The notes below the pieces were generated by a model, which worked only from the letters and a program-made list of their open reading frames with translations, was not told the DNA's origin and ran no database searches. From contig CAZYQC010000003.1 in the NCBI GenBank assembly GCA_964649815.1, positions 44,838 through 108,837 of the forward strand: 64,000 bases of DNA, given 5' to 3'. Source of the stretch: G013214665 sp964649815. GTDB taxonomy: Bacteria > Pseudomonadota > Alphaproteobacteria > Rhodobacterales > Rhodobacteraceae. This document shows, piece by piece, positions 15,400 to 23,629 of the stretch; positions within the stretch are counted from its first letter, which is position 1; each line of letters starts with the position of its first letter. The position numbers and the translations under genes were made by a program.

Positions 15400-17823
15400 A
15401 TGACTGCGACTGTTACGCTCTCTCTCACTGGTTTGTCCTGCGGCGCCTGCGCTGCGCGGGCCAGTTCCGCGTTGAATGACGCCGCAGGCGTTGCGGCGGC
15501 ACAGGTCAATCTGGCCACCGAACGGGCGACCGTCACATTGGCCAGCCACGATGATCTGCACCAGGCGCTCAGCGCGCTTGATCAGGCGGGGTATCCCGCC
15601 AAACATGACACGATCACGCTGCAGCTCGACGGGCTCAGCTGTGCATCTTGCGTTGCCCGCGTAGAAGCGGCGCTTACCGCGCTTCCGGCTGTGCAATCCG
15701 CTTCGGTCAATTTGGCGGCGCAAATGGCTCAGGTTGATGTCGTCGCGGGGGCCGCTCGGCCCGTCGATCTGATCGATGCTGTCGCCAAAGCAGGCTACAA
15801 AGCCACGCCCACGCAGCAAGACACCGATCCCGGTTTTTCCGATCATTCCGAGGAAATCGCCGTGACCGGGCTGAACACCGCCATCGCTGGTGCCTTGGCC
15901 TTGCCCGTCTTTGTTCTGGAAATGGGCAGCCACGTGTTTCCGGCCTGGCATCACATGATTGCATCCAGCATCGGCATGCAGGGCAGTTGGCTGGTTCAGT
16001 GGATGCTCACAACGCTAATTCTGTTGGGCCCGGGGCGGGTCTTCATGCGCAAAGGCTGGCCCGCGCTGTGGCGTCGCGCGCCGGATATGAACAGCCTCGT
16101 CGCACTGGGGACGGGGGCGGCCTATCTCTATTCTTGCGTGGCGACCTTTTTGCCCGCCATGCTGCCGACCTCTGCCCGTGCCGTCTATTTCGAAGCGGCT
16201 GCGGTCATCGTTGTTCTGATCCTGCTGGGCCGCTGGTTCGAAGCCCGCGCCAAGGGCCGAACCGGCGCGGCCTTGCGCGCGCTGGCCAAGTTGCGTCCGC
16301 AGACAGCCGAGCGCCTGACGCCAGAGGGCAGCGAGACCATCGCGCTGGGCCAAATTCGCACCGGCGACATCCTTCAGGTGCGCCCAGGGGCCGCCATGCC
16401 CGCCGACGGACGTGTCACCGAAGGCACCAGCTTTGTCGATGAAAGCATGCTCACGGGCGAGCCGTTGCCCGTTGAAAAAGCCATCGGCGACGAGGTCACC
16501 GGCGGCACGATCAATGGCGAAGGACGGTTGCACGTCAAAGTTACTCGTGCGAGCGCGGAAAGCACCCTCAGCCAAATTATGCGCATGGTGGCGGATGCCC
16601 AAGGGGCGAAACTGCCGATCCAGGCGCTGATCGACCGGGTAACGCTTTGGTTTGTGCCTGCCGTCCTCACGATCGCCGCGCTGACGATTGTGTTGTGGCT
16701 GGTCTCGGGCTCGTTGACCTATGCCTTGGTTGCGGGGGTTTCGGTTCTTATTATTGCCTGCCCCTGTGCAATGGGGCTGGCGACACCCACGTCGATCATG
16801 GTGGCCACCGGCCGGGCCGCCGAGATGGGCGTCCTGTTCCGCAAAGGAGACGCTTTGCAGCGTTTGGCCGAGGTCGACGTGATCGCCTTTGACAAAACCG
16901 GCACCTTGACCCAAGGCCACCCATCTTTGACGCGGATCGATCCGGCAAACGGATATGATGCGGCGCAGATGCTGGCCCTGGCCGCGGCTGTGGAGGCCGG
17001 GTCAGAGCATCCGATTGCCCGCGCTTTGGTCGCAGCCCAGCCCGGCCCTCTGTTGCCTGCAACGGAGTTCCAGACGCGCACGGGCCAGGGGGTCTTGGCC
17101 CAGGTCGACGGCCACAGCGTCATCGTGGGCACCGCTGATCTGTTAGAGGATCGCTCGGTCGCTGTTCTGGCACCGGACTGGACAGGTGCTGCGTCCGAGG
17201 CAGGCGAGACCGTGATCTACGTCGCGATCGACGGCACGCACGCCGGAACGCTTGCCGTGACGGATCCGATCAAAGCAACCAGCGCGGACGCCCTGCGGGC
17301 TTTGCGCGATTTGGGCTGCGAATTGGCGATGATTTCGGGCGACGCGCCTGCAACGGCCAAGGCCATCGCACAGGACCTTGGCATCGCCACAGTGACAGCC
17401 GGTGTGCGCCCAGATGGCAAAGTCGCGGCCCTTGAGGCCCTGCAAACAGATGGCACGCGCGTGGCCTTTGTGGGTGACGGCATCAACGACGCCCCCGCGC
17501 TTGCGTCCGCGCATGTTGGTATTGCGATTGGCACCGGCACGCATATCGCGATGGAGGCCGGCGACGTGGTGCTCATGTCGGGTGATCCCAAAGCGGTGGT
17601 TGATGCTCTGCGGGTGTCGCGGGCGGCGATGGGCAATATCCGTCAGAACCTCTTTTGGGCCTTTGGCTATAACACGGCGCTGATCCCGGTTGCGGCGGGC
17701 GTGCTTTATCCAGCCTTTGGCATCTTGCTCTCGCCGGTGTTCGCCGCGGCTGCGATGGCGGCCTCTTCGGTTTTTGTGGTCGCCAATGCGCTGCGGTTGC
17801 GCCGCTTGCGTGCGGCCGAGTGA
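15400..17823 (+). CDS. copA: Copper-exporting P1B-type ATPase
   Basis: 807 residues. Two N-terminal heavy-metal domains carry GLSCGACAAR (C14, C17) and GLSCASCVAR (C81, C84). Then follow membrane helices, the actuator loop DESMLTGEPLPVEK, the transmembrane metal site CPC (in LIIACPCAMGLATP, about residue 454), the phosphorylation motif DKTGTLTQG (about residue 495), the HP motif SEHPIA and the hinge GDGINDAPAL. Together these specify Cu(I) export from the cytoplasm to the periplasm using ATP. It is driven by a CueR-type promoter and followed 15 bp later by cueR. The start choice rests on the promoter position, since the ribosome site is weak. Confidence 0.97.
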   Translation: MTATVTLSLTGLSCGACAARASSALNDAAGVAAAQVNLATERATVTLASHDDLHQALSALDQAGYPAKHDTITLQLDGLSCASCVARVEAALTALPAVQSASVNLAAQMAQVDVVAGAARPVDLIDAVAKAGYKATPTQQDTDPGFSDHSEEIAVTGLNTAIAGALALPVFVLEMGSHVFPAWHHMIASSIGMQGSWLVQWMLTTLILLGPGRVFMRKGWPALWRRAPDMNSLVALGTGAAYLYSCVATFLPAMLPTSARAVYFEAAAVIVVLILLGRWFEARAKGRTGAALRALAKLRPQTAERLTPEGSETIALGQIRTGDILQVRPGAAMPADGRVTEGTSFVDESMLTGEPLPVEKAIGDEVTGGTINGEGRLHVKVTRASAESTLSQIMRMVADAQGAKLPIQALIDRVTLWFVPAVLTIAALTIVLWLVSGSLTYALVAGVSVLIIACPCAMGLATPTSIMVATGRAAEMGVLFRKGDALQRLAEVDVIAFDKTGTLTQGHPSLTRIDPANGYDAAQMLALAAAVEAGSEHPIARALVAAQPGPLLPATEFQTRTGQGVLAQVDGHSVIVGTADLLEDRSVAVLAPDWTGAASEAGETVIYVAIDGTHAGTLAVTDPIKATSADALRALRDLGCELAMISGDAPATAKAIAQDLGIATVTAGVRPDGKVAALEALQTDGTRVAFVGDGINDAPALASAHVGIAIGTGTHIAMEAGDVVLMSGDPKAVVDALRVSRAAMGNIRQNLFWAFGYNTALIPVAAGVLYPAFGILLSPVFAAAAMAASSVFVVANALRLRRLRAAE

Positions 17824-17838
17824 AAGGATGAATGATCC

Positions 17839-18243
17839 ATGAATATCGGTGATGTCGCCCGCCAATCTGGTCTGCCGTCAAAAACCATTCGGTATTACGA
17901 AGAAATTGGCCTCATCACGCCCGATCGCGGCAGCAACGGCTATCGCGACTTTTCTCAGAATGATCTGCACAAGCTGAACTTTCTCGCCCGCGCGCGGGCG
18001 TTGGGGTTCAGCATCGAGGATTGCCGCAGCTTGCTTGCGCTATACGAAGACCAATCCCGCGCGAGCGCGGATGTCAAAGAGATTGCCAAAGGGCATCTGG
18101 ATCTGATCGACCAAAAAATCGCCGAGCTCCAAGGGATGAAGGCAACGCTTGGGCATCTGGTCGCCTGCTGCGCGGGCGATGATCGCCCCGATTGTCCCAT
18201 TCTGGATGATCTGGGCGCGCTCAGCGCTGCGCCCACAGCCTAG
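17839..18243 (+). CDS. cueR: Cu(I)-responsive MerR-family regulator CueR
   Basis: 134 residues. The MerR winged-helix N-terminus (MNIGDVARQSGLPSKTIRYYEEIGL) is followed by a long dimerisation helix and the C-terminal metal loop CCAGDDRPDCPIL, in which two cysteines seven residues apart match the CueR Cu(I)-binding pair. It twists the long-spacer copA promoter at 15340-15370 when copper rises. The ATG has an AAAGGATGAATGATCC leader. It follows copA in the same transcript, giving autoregulation. Its TAG stop is the left arm of a palindrome shared with ogt. Confidence 0.95.
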   Translation: MNIGDVARQSGLPSKTIRYYEEIGLITPDRGSNGYRDFSQNDLHKLNFLARARALGFSIEDCRSLLALYEDQSRASADVKEIAKGHLDLIDQKIAELQGMKATLGHLVACCAGDDRPDCPILDDLGALSAAPTA

Positions 18244-18256
18244 GGTCAGGACCCTA
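18241..18256. repeat. Palindrome TAGGGTC-AG-GACCCTA, copy 2, supplying both convergent stop codons
   Basis: A perfect 7+7 palindrome with an AG loop. Its first three bases are the cueR TAG stop on the plus strand, and its last three, read on the minus strand, are the ogt TAG stop. Two convergent genes therefore end inside one element. It may fold as a short hairpin in both transcripts, but no clear U tract marks it as an ordinary terminator (the plus strand has A residues after it). Confidence 0.8.
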
Positions 18257-18712
18257 AATCAAAAAGCCGCCGGCCTTTTCGTGGCGCAACAGCGCGACTT
18301 TGGTCTCGACGCCGCCAGCCCCGGAAAAGCCCACCAGCTTGCCATTGGCACCCATGACCCGGTGGCACGGAATGACAACCGGGATCGGATTTGCTCCGCA
18401 GGCTTGTCCAACGGCCTGTGCCGTTACGCCAAGCGCTTTGGCGATGTCGCCGTATGTGCGCGTTTCTCCGAAGGGAATCGCCTGCATCGCGGCGCAGACG
18501 TCCTTTTGAAAGGCCGACGCATCGACGCGCACCGGCACGGCAAAATCGCTCAGACCGCCCGCGCAATAGAGCGCAAGCTCGTCCACCGCCTGATCCAAAA
18601 CCGGGCTGGCATCTTCGCGTGCCGCCTTGGCCCAAGTGATCCGCGTGATCGCCTGATCATCTGCAAAAAGGCAAAGCGTGCCAAAAGGTGTTTGTGCTGT
18701 GCGCGTGAACAT
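18254..18712 (-). CDS. ogt: Methylated-DNA--protein-cysteine S-methyltransferase
   Basis: 152 residues with the alkyl-acceptor motif IPCHRVMG near residue 120, the DNA-binding helix YGDIAKALGVTAQAVGQACGANP and the closing GFSGAGGVETKVALL. It transfers the methyl group from O6-methylguanine to its own cysteine in a single-use repair reaction. The ATG at 18712 (MFTRTAQTPFGTLCLF) matches the usual Ogt start; the frame back to 18763 is less likely. It converges on cueR, with the stop in a shared palindrome. Confidence 0.93.
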   Translation of the reverse strand: MFTRTAQTPFGTLCLFADDQAITRITWAKAAREDASPVLDQAVDELALYCAGGLSDFAVPVRVDASAFQKDVCAAMQAIPFGETRTYGDIAKALGVTAQAVGQACGANPIPVVIPCHRVMGANGKLVGFSGAGGVETKVALLRHEKAGGFLI

Positions 18713-18860
18713 AGGCCCAATTGTGCATCGCACCGACGCCTGCGCAATCCGAAAACGGATCAATCGCGCGGCGCCTGCAAACTGCGGCGACGCAAGAGAA
18801 AACCGACATCCATGTCGCGATTTCGTCAGAATCGCCTAAAATTTAGGCCATTCTGGGGGA

Positions 18861-19502
18861 ATGGATGCTGAACTGAGATACCACACCCTGCTCGAGGCCG
18901 CGCGCCATGTTTATGAGGGTCATGCAGAGCTGACGGACTTTGTGCCCTTTCCCAAAGATGTGCGCAGACAGCCCATTGTGCCACAGGCCCATCCCTGCAG
19001 CACGCTGTTTCAAAATGACGACGCACTCAAAAGCGTGCCGTATCCCGATTTGCAACAGGCCATCGTGGGGGCCGCACCTGTCGCCCATTGGCGCGAGACC
19101 TATAAGGACACCGATATCGGCGCAGATTTCCTGACCCGCTTTGGATGTTATTGCATCATCGGCGAAGGCGGGCCTTATCTGTCATCAGACATCCGCCTCT
19201 ACATGGTCTATATGCCTGCGCATTTCTATTATCCCTGGCACCACCATCCGGCAGAAGAGATCTATCTCGTTGTCTCTGGATCGGCCCTGTTCAAAAAGGG
19301 GATGTGCGCAGACGAGGTTTTGTTGCCGGGTCAGACGTCGTTCCACAAAAGCAATCAACCCCATGCGATGGCGACCCAGGAAGAGCCGGTGCTGTGCCTT
19401 GTCGCATGGCGGGACCAGTTCGAGACGCCGCCGGTCTGGACGCCGCAAATGGATGTGGCAGACGGGACGCGGGATGCGGCTTATGCCGAAGGGGTCCGGT
19501 AG
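18861..19502 (+). CDS. DMSP lyase-family cupin (DddQ/DddL-like)
   Basis: 213 residues. The middle segment HWRETYKDTDIGADFLTRFG and the cupin motif PWHHHPAEEIYLVVSGSALF (metal ligands His, His, Glu and probably Tyr), followed by LPGQTSFHKSNQPHAM, resemble dimethylsulfoniopropionate lyases of roseobacters. Those enzymes cleave DMSP to dimethyl sulfide and acrylate, or serve related reactions. The start ATG at 18861 follows GGGGGA. The gene stands alone after a 148-bp gap and overlaps the end of the convergent chaC-like gene by 22 bp. No acrylate-handling genes are adjacent, so activity is inferred from family only. A non-lyase cupin is the main alternative. Confidence 0.65.
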   Translation: MDAELRYHTLLEAARHVYEGHAELTDFVPFPKDVRRQPIVPQAHPCSTLFQNDDALKSVPYPDLQQAIVGAAPVAHWRETYKDTDIGADFLTRFGCYCIIGEGGPYLSSDIRLYMVYMPAHFYYPWHHHPAEEIYLVVSGSALFKKGMCADEVLLPGQTSFHKSNQPHAMATQEEPVLCLVAWRDQFETPPVWTPQMDVADGTRDAAYAEGVR

Positions 19503-20218
19503 CTCAGCGTGCGGGCGTGCAAACGCTCCATCGCCGCATCCTCAAGCCCCAAGACCCGTAAATTCTGGATCAGCGAATCGAGATAGGCGAAATTTGTGCC
19601 AAGGCTGCCCTCGGCGACGGCGATCATCTGTGCAGCGGTGTCTTCTGAGAGCTCGGGGATATAGCGGTGATTGCTTTGGTCGATCACAAAGACCAAAGCC
19701 TCGACCGCGCCTTGCGGCGTGTCGACGGTCATGAAACGGGGCCGATAAGACCCGGCAAACATCTCGCGGCGCCACATATAGCGCGTCTCGGGCTCGACAA
19801 GCGGGGCCGGTATCCGAAAGACGACACCATCGCATTGCCCGCCTTGGTCAAGGGCTGCCATGAGACCGGGTTGATCATAGCTGCCGCGGCCGTTCTGCAG
19901 ACGCATGCAAAAGCGCCGTTGCCAGCCGGACAGGGTGCCGTAGCGATATTCATCAAGCTGAACCGCCGGATCCCAGATGAGCGAGCCATAGGCGAAAACC
20001 CAAAGATCCTGATCCCATCGTCCGCCCAGCACGGATTGCCGATTGGCCTCGCGCGCGTCATGGTCCATGCGCCAACCCGGCGGCCAGCCTTCCTCGGCGG
20101 CCTGAACATCCAGCTCATCATAGCGCGATTGCTCAAACCGCATCTCGGAGACATCAGGAGGCGTGATTTGACCGATCAAAGCGGGCGTATGGCGGAAGAC
20201 ATATGGGTCAAAAGGCAT
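19481..20218 (-). CDS. Gamma-glutamylcyclotransferase (ChaC-like)
   Basis: 245 residues. WVFAYGSLIWDPAV is the glycine-rich YGSL substrate loop of the GGCT fold; it is followed by GWQRRFCMRLQNGRGS and a C-terminal helical region (GLGLEDAAMERL-like). ChaC proteins convert glutathione to 5-oxoproline and Cys-Gly, or act on other gamma-glutamyl amines. The ATG at 20218 (MPFDPYVFRHTP) is preferred to the frame extending to 20308, which reads into a hairpin repeat. It ends within the last 22 bp of the convergent cupin gene. Cytoplasmic. Confidence 0.87.
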   Translation of the reverse strand: MPFDPYVFRHTPALIGQITPPDVSEMRFEQSRYDELDVQAAEEGWPPGWRMDHDAREANRQSVLGGRWDQDLWVFAYGSLIWDPAVQLDEYRYGTLSGWQRRFCMRLQNGRGSYDQPGLMAALDQGGQCDGVVFRIPAPLVEPETRYMWRREMFAGSYRPRFMTVDTPQGAVEALVFVIDQSNHRYIPELSEDTAAQMIAVAEGSLGTNFAYLDSLIQNLRVLGLEDAAMERLHARTLSYRTPSA

Positions 20219-20301
20219 AAAGCCCGTGTAGCGCGACTGGGCCCGAAAGGGCCAGCCCTTGCGTGGCGTTACAGACCGCGGTCTGTTGTGAGGCCGAGCC
20301 T

Positions 20302-20383
20302 GTCGCATCCCGCAGGCGGGATGCGACCGATGCGAGGGGTTTCACCCCTCGCGCTCCCCGAGAGTATTTGAGTCCAAAAGAAG
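20302..20383. repeat. Intergenic repeat element, copy 2 (two long hairpins plus GAGTATTTG...CCAAAAG)
   Basis: Hairpin 1 pairs 20302-20312 with 20317-20327 (11 bp, loop CAGG) and hairpin 2 pairs 20332-20340 with 20344-20352 (9 bp, loop TTC). The motif GAGTATTTG (20362-20370) and CCAAAAGAAG (20374-20383) follow. It lies downstream of ileS and upstream of the chaC-like gene, both on the minus strand. The layout matches copy 1 beside ureG. Confidence 0.65.
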
Positions 20384-20426
20384 CCCCGGGGGCGGGACAT
20401 GCCCCGGGGTCCGCGTGGTTGGGTCT

Positions 20427-20442
20427 TTGGGTCAGGACCCTA
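20427..20442. repeat. Palindrome TTGGGTC-AG-GACCCTA, copy 3, overlapping the ileS stop
   Basis: One mismatch from the copies at 10150 and 18241. The right arm GACCCTA (20436-20442) contains the minus-strand TAG stop of ileS at 20440-20442, just as the same arm does for the FMN-oxidase-like gene and ogt. Confidence 0.7.
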
Positions 20443-23427
20443 GGACAGGGCCGTGTTGCAGCGTGCGCAGACGCCGGGATGGGCATGGAGGCCCACATCT
20501 GGCAGGACTTTCCAGCAGCGCATGCATTTGCTGCCTTTGGCTTTTTCGAAGGTCACGCTGACGCCATCGACCTCGGGCATGGAGAAGGCATCGCCGGGTG
20601 GTTGGTCTGTTGAGACGGTGATGCCCGAGGTGATGCAGATGTCATCAAAGGCAATTGTGCTCAGCAGTTCGGCGGTGGCCTGATCGACATAGACAATCGG
20701 CGCGGCTTCGAGGGAGGCGCCGATGACTTTTTCGATCCGTTGTACCTCGAGGGCGCCGGTCACTGTGCGGCGGACTTGTCGGATGCGGGCCCATTTCTCG
20801 GCGAGCTTTGGGTCGCGCCATGTGTCGGGCGTGTCGGGCATATCGACCAGGTGGACCGAGCTTTGATCGCCGGGGTGACGTTCGAGCCAGACCTCTTCCA
20901 TTGTGAAGACCAGGATCGGGGCCAGCCAGGTTGTCAGACGTTCAAAGAGCAGGTCCAACACCGTGCGGGCCGCGCGGCGGCGCAGGGTGTTTCCGTCGCA
21001 GTAAAGCGCGTCTTTGCGGATGTCGAAGTAATAGGCCGAGAGGTCGACGGTGGCGAAGTTGAAGATGGCCGAGAAGACGCCCTGGAAATCGAAGGCGGCA
21101 TAGCCTGTGCGCACGGTTTCGTCCAGTTCGGACAGGCGATGCAGCACCCAACGTTCCAGTTCAAGCATGTCTGCGGCGTCGACGCGATCGGCTTCGGTGA
21201 AATCGCTGAGTGAGCCCAGCATGAAGCGCATCGTGTTGCGCAGGCGGCGGTAGCTGTCGGCGGTATTCTTTAGGATCTCTGGGCCGATGCGCTGGTCGGC
21301 TGTGTAATCGGCCTGTGCCACCCAGAGGCGGAGGATATCAGCGCCGTATTGGTTGATGATTTCCTGTGGGGCGATGATGTTGCCGATCGATTTCGACATC
21401 TTGAACCCTTTTTCATCAAGGGTCATGCCATGTGTCACCACGTTGCGATAGGGCGCGCGTCCGTTGGTGCCGACGGATTGCAAAAGCGAGGAATGGAACC
21501 AGCCGCGGTGTTGGTCGGTGCCTTCCATGTAGACATCTGCGACGCCGTCGTCTGTCCCGTCGGGCCTGTCGCGCAAGACAAAGCTGTGGGTCGAGCCGGA
21601 ATCGAACCAGACGTCTAGGATGTCAAAGACCTGGTCATAGGCATCCGGGTCGACGATCCCGCTGAGGAAACGCTCTTTGGCACCGTCTTCGTACCAGGCG
21701 TCGGCACCTTCGGTTTCAAAGGCCTCGACGATGCGGCTGTTGACGGCCTCGTTGCGCAACAGAAAGTCATCATCGGTTGGCAAGGCGCCTTTCTTGGTGA
21801 AGCAGGTCAACGGCACACCCCAGGCGCGCTGGCGCGACAAGACCCAGTCAGGGCGCGTTTCCATCATGGAATAAAGGCGGTTGCGGCCGGATTGCGGGGT
21901 CCATTTGACTTGGTCGATTTCGTGCAAGGCACGGGCGCGAATGGTGAATGTATCGGCGCCAATCGTCATCTCTTTGTCGATGGCAGCAAACCATTGCGGC
22001 GTGTTGCGGTAGATCACCGGCGCTTTGGAGCGCCAGGAATGCGGGTAGGAATGTTTGATCTTGCCGCGCGCGAGCAAACCGCCCACCTCGGCCAGCTTGT
22101 CGATGACGACTTTGTTGGCGGTGCCTTCGCCGCCTTTGCGGCTGAGGATGTAATTGCCGCCGAAGAAGGGCAAATCATCGCGGAACCGACCGTCGTCCAT
22201 GACGTTATAGGTGATGACCTGTTGCAGCATGCCCAGATCGCGATAGAGCTCGTATTCCTCCATCCCGTGCGAGGGGGCGCAATGGACAAAGCCGGTGCCT
22301 TCTTCGTCGCTCACGAAATCGGCGGCACGGAAGTCGCGGATGTCATCCCATTCGCCGTTTGCCCCTTCGGCACCGCGCAGTGGGTGGGTGAGCTTGACCT
22401 GGGCCAGATCGTCTGCGGTGACATCGCTGAGGCGGCGGTACATGGTCTCGTCCAGGCGCGCCTTGCCCAAGACGTCAGCGGCCATTTTGTCAGCGAGGAT
22501 ATAGCGCTCGCCAATCCGGGCCCAGCATTCCTCGGGCCGCCCGGTGATCTCGTAGAGCCCGTAAGAAACGTTTTCGCCATACACCACAGCCTTGTTCGAG
22601 GGCATGGTCCAGGGTGTTGTGGTCCAGATCACGACATAGGCGTCGCGCAACATGCCACCCCGGACTTGATCCGGGGCCGAGGCGGTTTGCGGCCCCGGCT
22701 CGGGGGCCGGGGAGAGTGCAGGCTCGGGGGCCGGGGAGGGCGCCGGGGTGTCTTCTAGGTGGACTTTGAACTTTACCCAGATCGTAAAGCTTTCTTTGTC
22801 GTGGTATTCCACCTCGGCCTCGGCCAGGGCGGTTTGTTCGATGGGCGACCACATGACCGGCTTGGAGCCCTGATAGAGCGTGCCGTTCATGAGAAACTTC
22901 ATGAATTCTTCTGCGATCACGCGCTCGGCGTGGAAATCCATCGTCAGGTATGGCTGGTCCCACGATCCGGTGATGCCCAGGCGTTTGAACTCTTCGCGCT
23001 GAACGCCGACCCAATGATCGGCAAAGCGGCGGCATTCGGCGCGAAAGTCGTTGATGGGCACGTCGTCTTTGTTCTTGCCCTTCTTGCGGTATTCTTCTTC
23101 GATTTTCCACTCGATCGGCAGGCCGTGGCAATCCCAGCCGGGGATGTAGCGGCTGTCGAACCCCATCATTTGATGCGAGCGAACGATCATGTCCTTGATC
23201 GTTTTGTTCAATGCGTGGCCGATGTGGAGATTGCCGTTGGCATAGGGCGGGCCGTCATGCAGGCAAAAGACCGGGCGGCCTTGGGCGGCGCGCAATGTGT
23301 CGTAAACGCCGATCTTTTCCCAGCGGTCAAGCCAGGCGGGTTCTCTTTTGGGAAGGCCCGCGCGCATGGGAAAGTCGGTTTTCGGCAGGCTAAGCGTGTC
23401 TTTGTAGTCGGGTGTGTCGGCGCACAT
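20440..23427 (-). CDS. ileS: Isoleucyl-tRNA synthetase with in-frame repeat insertion
   Basis: 995 residues from the ATG at 23427 (MCADTPDYKDTLSLPKTDFP); the frame to 23496 has no better start. Class I signatures are HIGH (in NLHIGHALNK, residues 68-71) and KMSKS (in KGFKMSKSIGN, about residue 675). The editing site WTTTPWTMPSN lies in the CP1 domain, and the C-terminus carries paired CxxC zinc motifs (CMRCWK and CARCNT). Just before the editing motif, about residues 226-258 form a Pro/Ala/Glu-rich stretch coded by a tandem repeat and a palindrome; typical enzymes lack this. The enzyme charges tRNA-Ile in the cytoplasm. It is the largest gene in this region and appears monocistronic. Confidence 0.97.
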   Translation of the reverse strand: MCADTPDYKDTLSLPKTDFPMRAGLPKREPAWLDRWEKIGVYDTLRAAQGRPVFCLHDGPPYANGNLHIGHALNKTIKDMIVRSHQMMGFDSRYIPGWDCHGLPIEWKIEEEYRKKGKNKDDVPINDFRAECRRFADHWVGVQREEFKRLGITGSWDQPYLTMDFHAERVIAEEFMKFLMNGTLYQGSKPVMWSPIEQTALAEAEVEYHDKESFTIWVKFKVHLEDTPAPSPAPEPALSPAPEPGPQTASAPDQVRGGMLRDAYVVIWTTTPWTMPSNKAVVYGENVSYGLYEITGRPEECWARIGERYILADKMAADVLGKARLDETMYRRLSDVTADDLAQVKLTHPLRGAEGANGEWDDIRDFRAADFVSDEEGTGFVHCAPSHGMEEYELYRDLGMLQQVITYNVMDDGRFRDDLPFFGGNYILSRKGGEGTANKVVIDKLAEVGGLLARGKIKHSYPHSWRSKAPVIYRNTPQWFAAIDKEMTIGADTFTIRARALHEIDQVKWTPQSGRNRLYSMMETRPDWVLSRQRAWGVPLTCFTKKGALPTDDDFLLRNEAVNSRIVEAFETEGADAWYEDGAKERFLSGIVDPDAYDQVFDILDVWFDSGSTHSFVLRDRPDGTDDGVADVYMEGTDQHRGWFHSSLLQSVGTNGRAPYRNVVTHGMTLDEKGFKMSKSIGNIIAPQEIINQYGADILRLWVAQADYTADQRIGPEILKNTADSYRRLRNTMRFMLGSLSDFTEADRVDAADMLELERWVLHRLSELDETVRTGYAAFDFQGVFSAIFNFATVDLSAYYFDIRKDALYCDGNTLRRRAARTVLDLLFERLTTWLAPILVFTMEEVWLERHPGDQSSVHLVDMPDTPDTWRDPKLAEKWARIRQVRRTVTGALEVQRIEKVIGASLEAAPIVYVDQATAELLSTIAFDDICITSGITVSTDQPPGDAFSMPEVDGVSVTFEKAKGSKCMRCWKVLPDVGLHAHPGVCARCNTALS
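22658..22738. repeat. Palindrome and 24-nt tandem repeat inside ileS
   Basis: CCCCGGACTTGATCCGGGG (22658-22676) is a near-perfect palindrome. Beside it the 18-base unit GGCTCGGGGGCCGGGGAG occurs at 22697-22714 and again at 22721-22738 with a 24-base period. Both are read in frame in ileS, giving repeated PAPEP units then PDQVRGG. Palindromes of the CCCGGAxxAAGTCCGGG kind are common between genes in alphaproteobacteria; here one is inside a coding sequence. Confidence 0.8.
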
Positions 23428-23629
23428 TTCAGGCGTCCTTACATTCTTCGGGTGTCGTTTGATGATCTCTTGGGTCGGTGCGGATGGCCCAGACACCTTT
23501 GCCCGGCGTCTCTGTCAGCTCAGAGCGCCGGGGATATAATTCGAATAATGACGACAAAAGGGGTCATAATGGCGGCCTTATAGGCAGCCGCGCACAGGCT
23601 CACAAGCCCCGGCGTGACGCTTGCGCGCT

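Noticed and set aside
15366..15479. ATG at 15366 as an alternative start upstream of copA
   Set aside because: It lies in the predicted -10 box of the CueR promoter and in a different frame from CopA.
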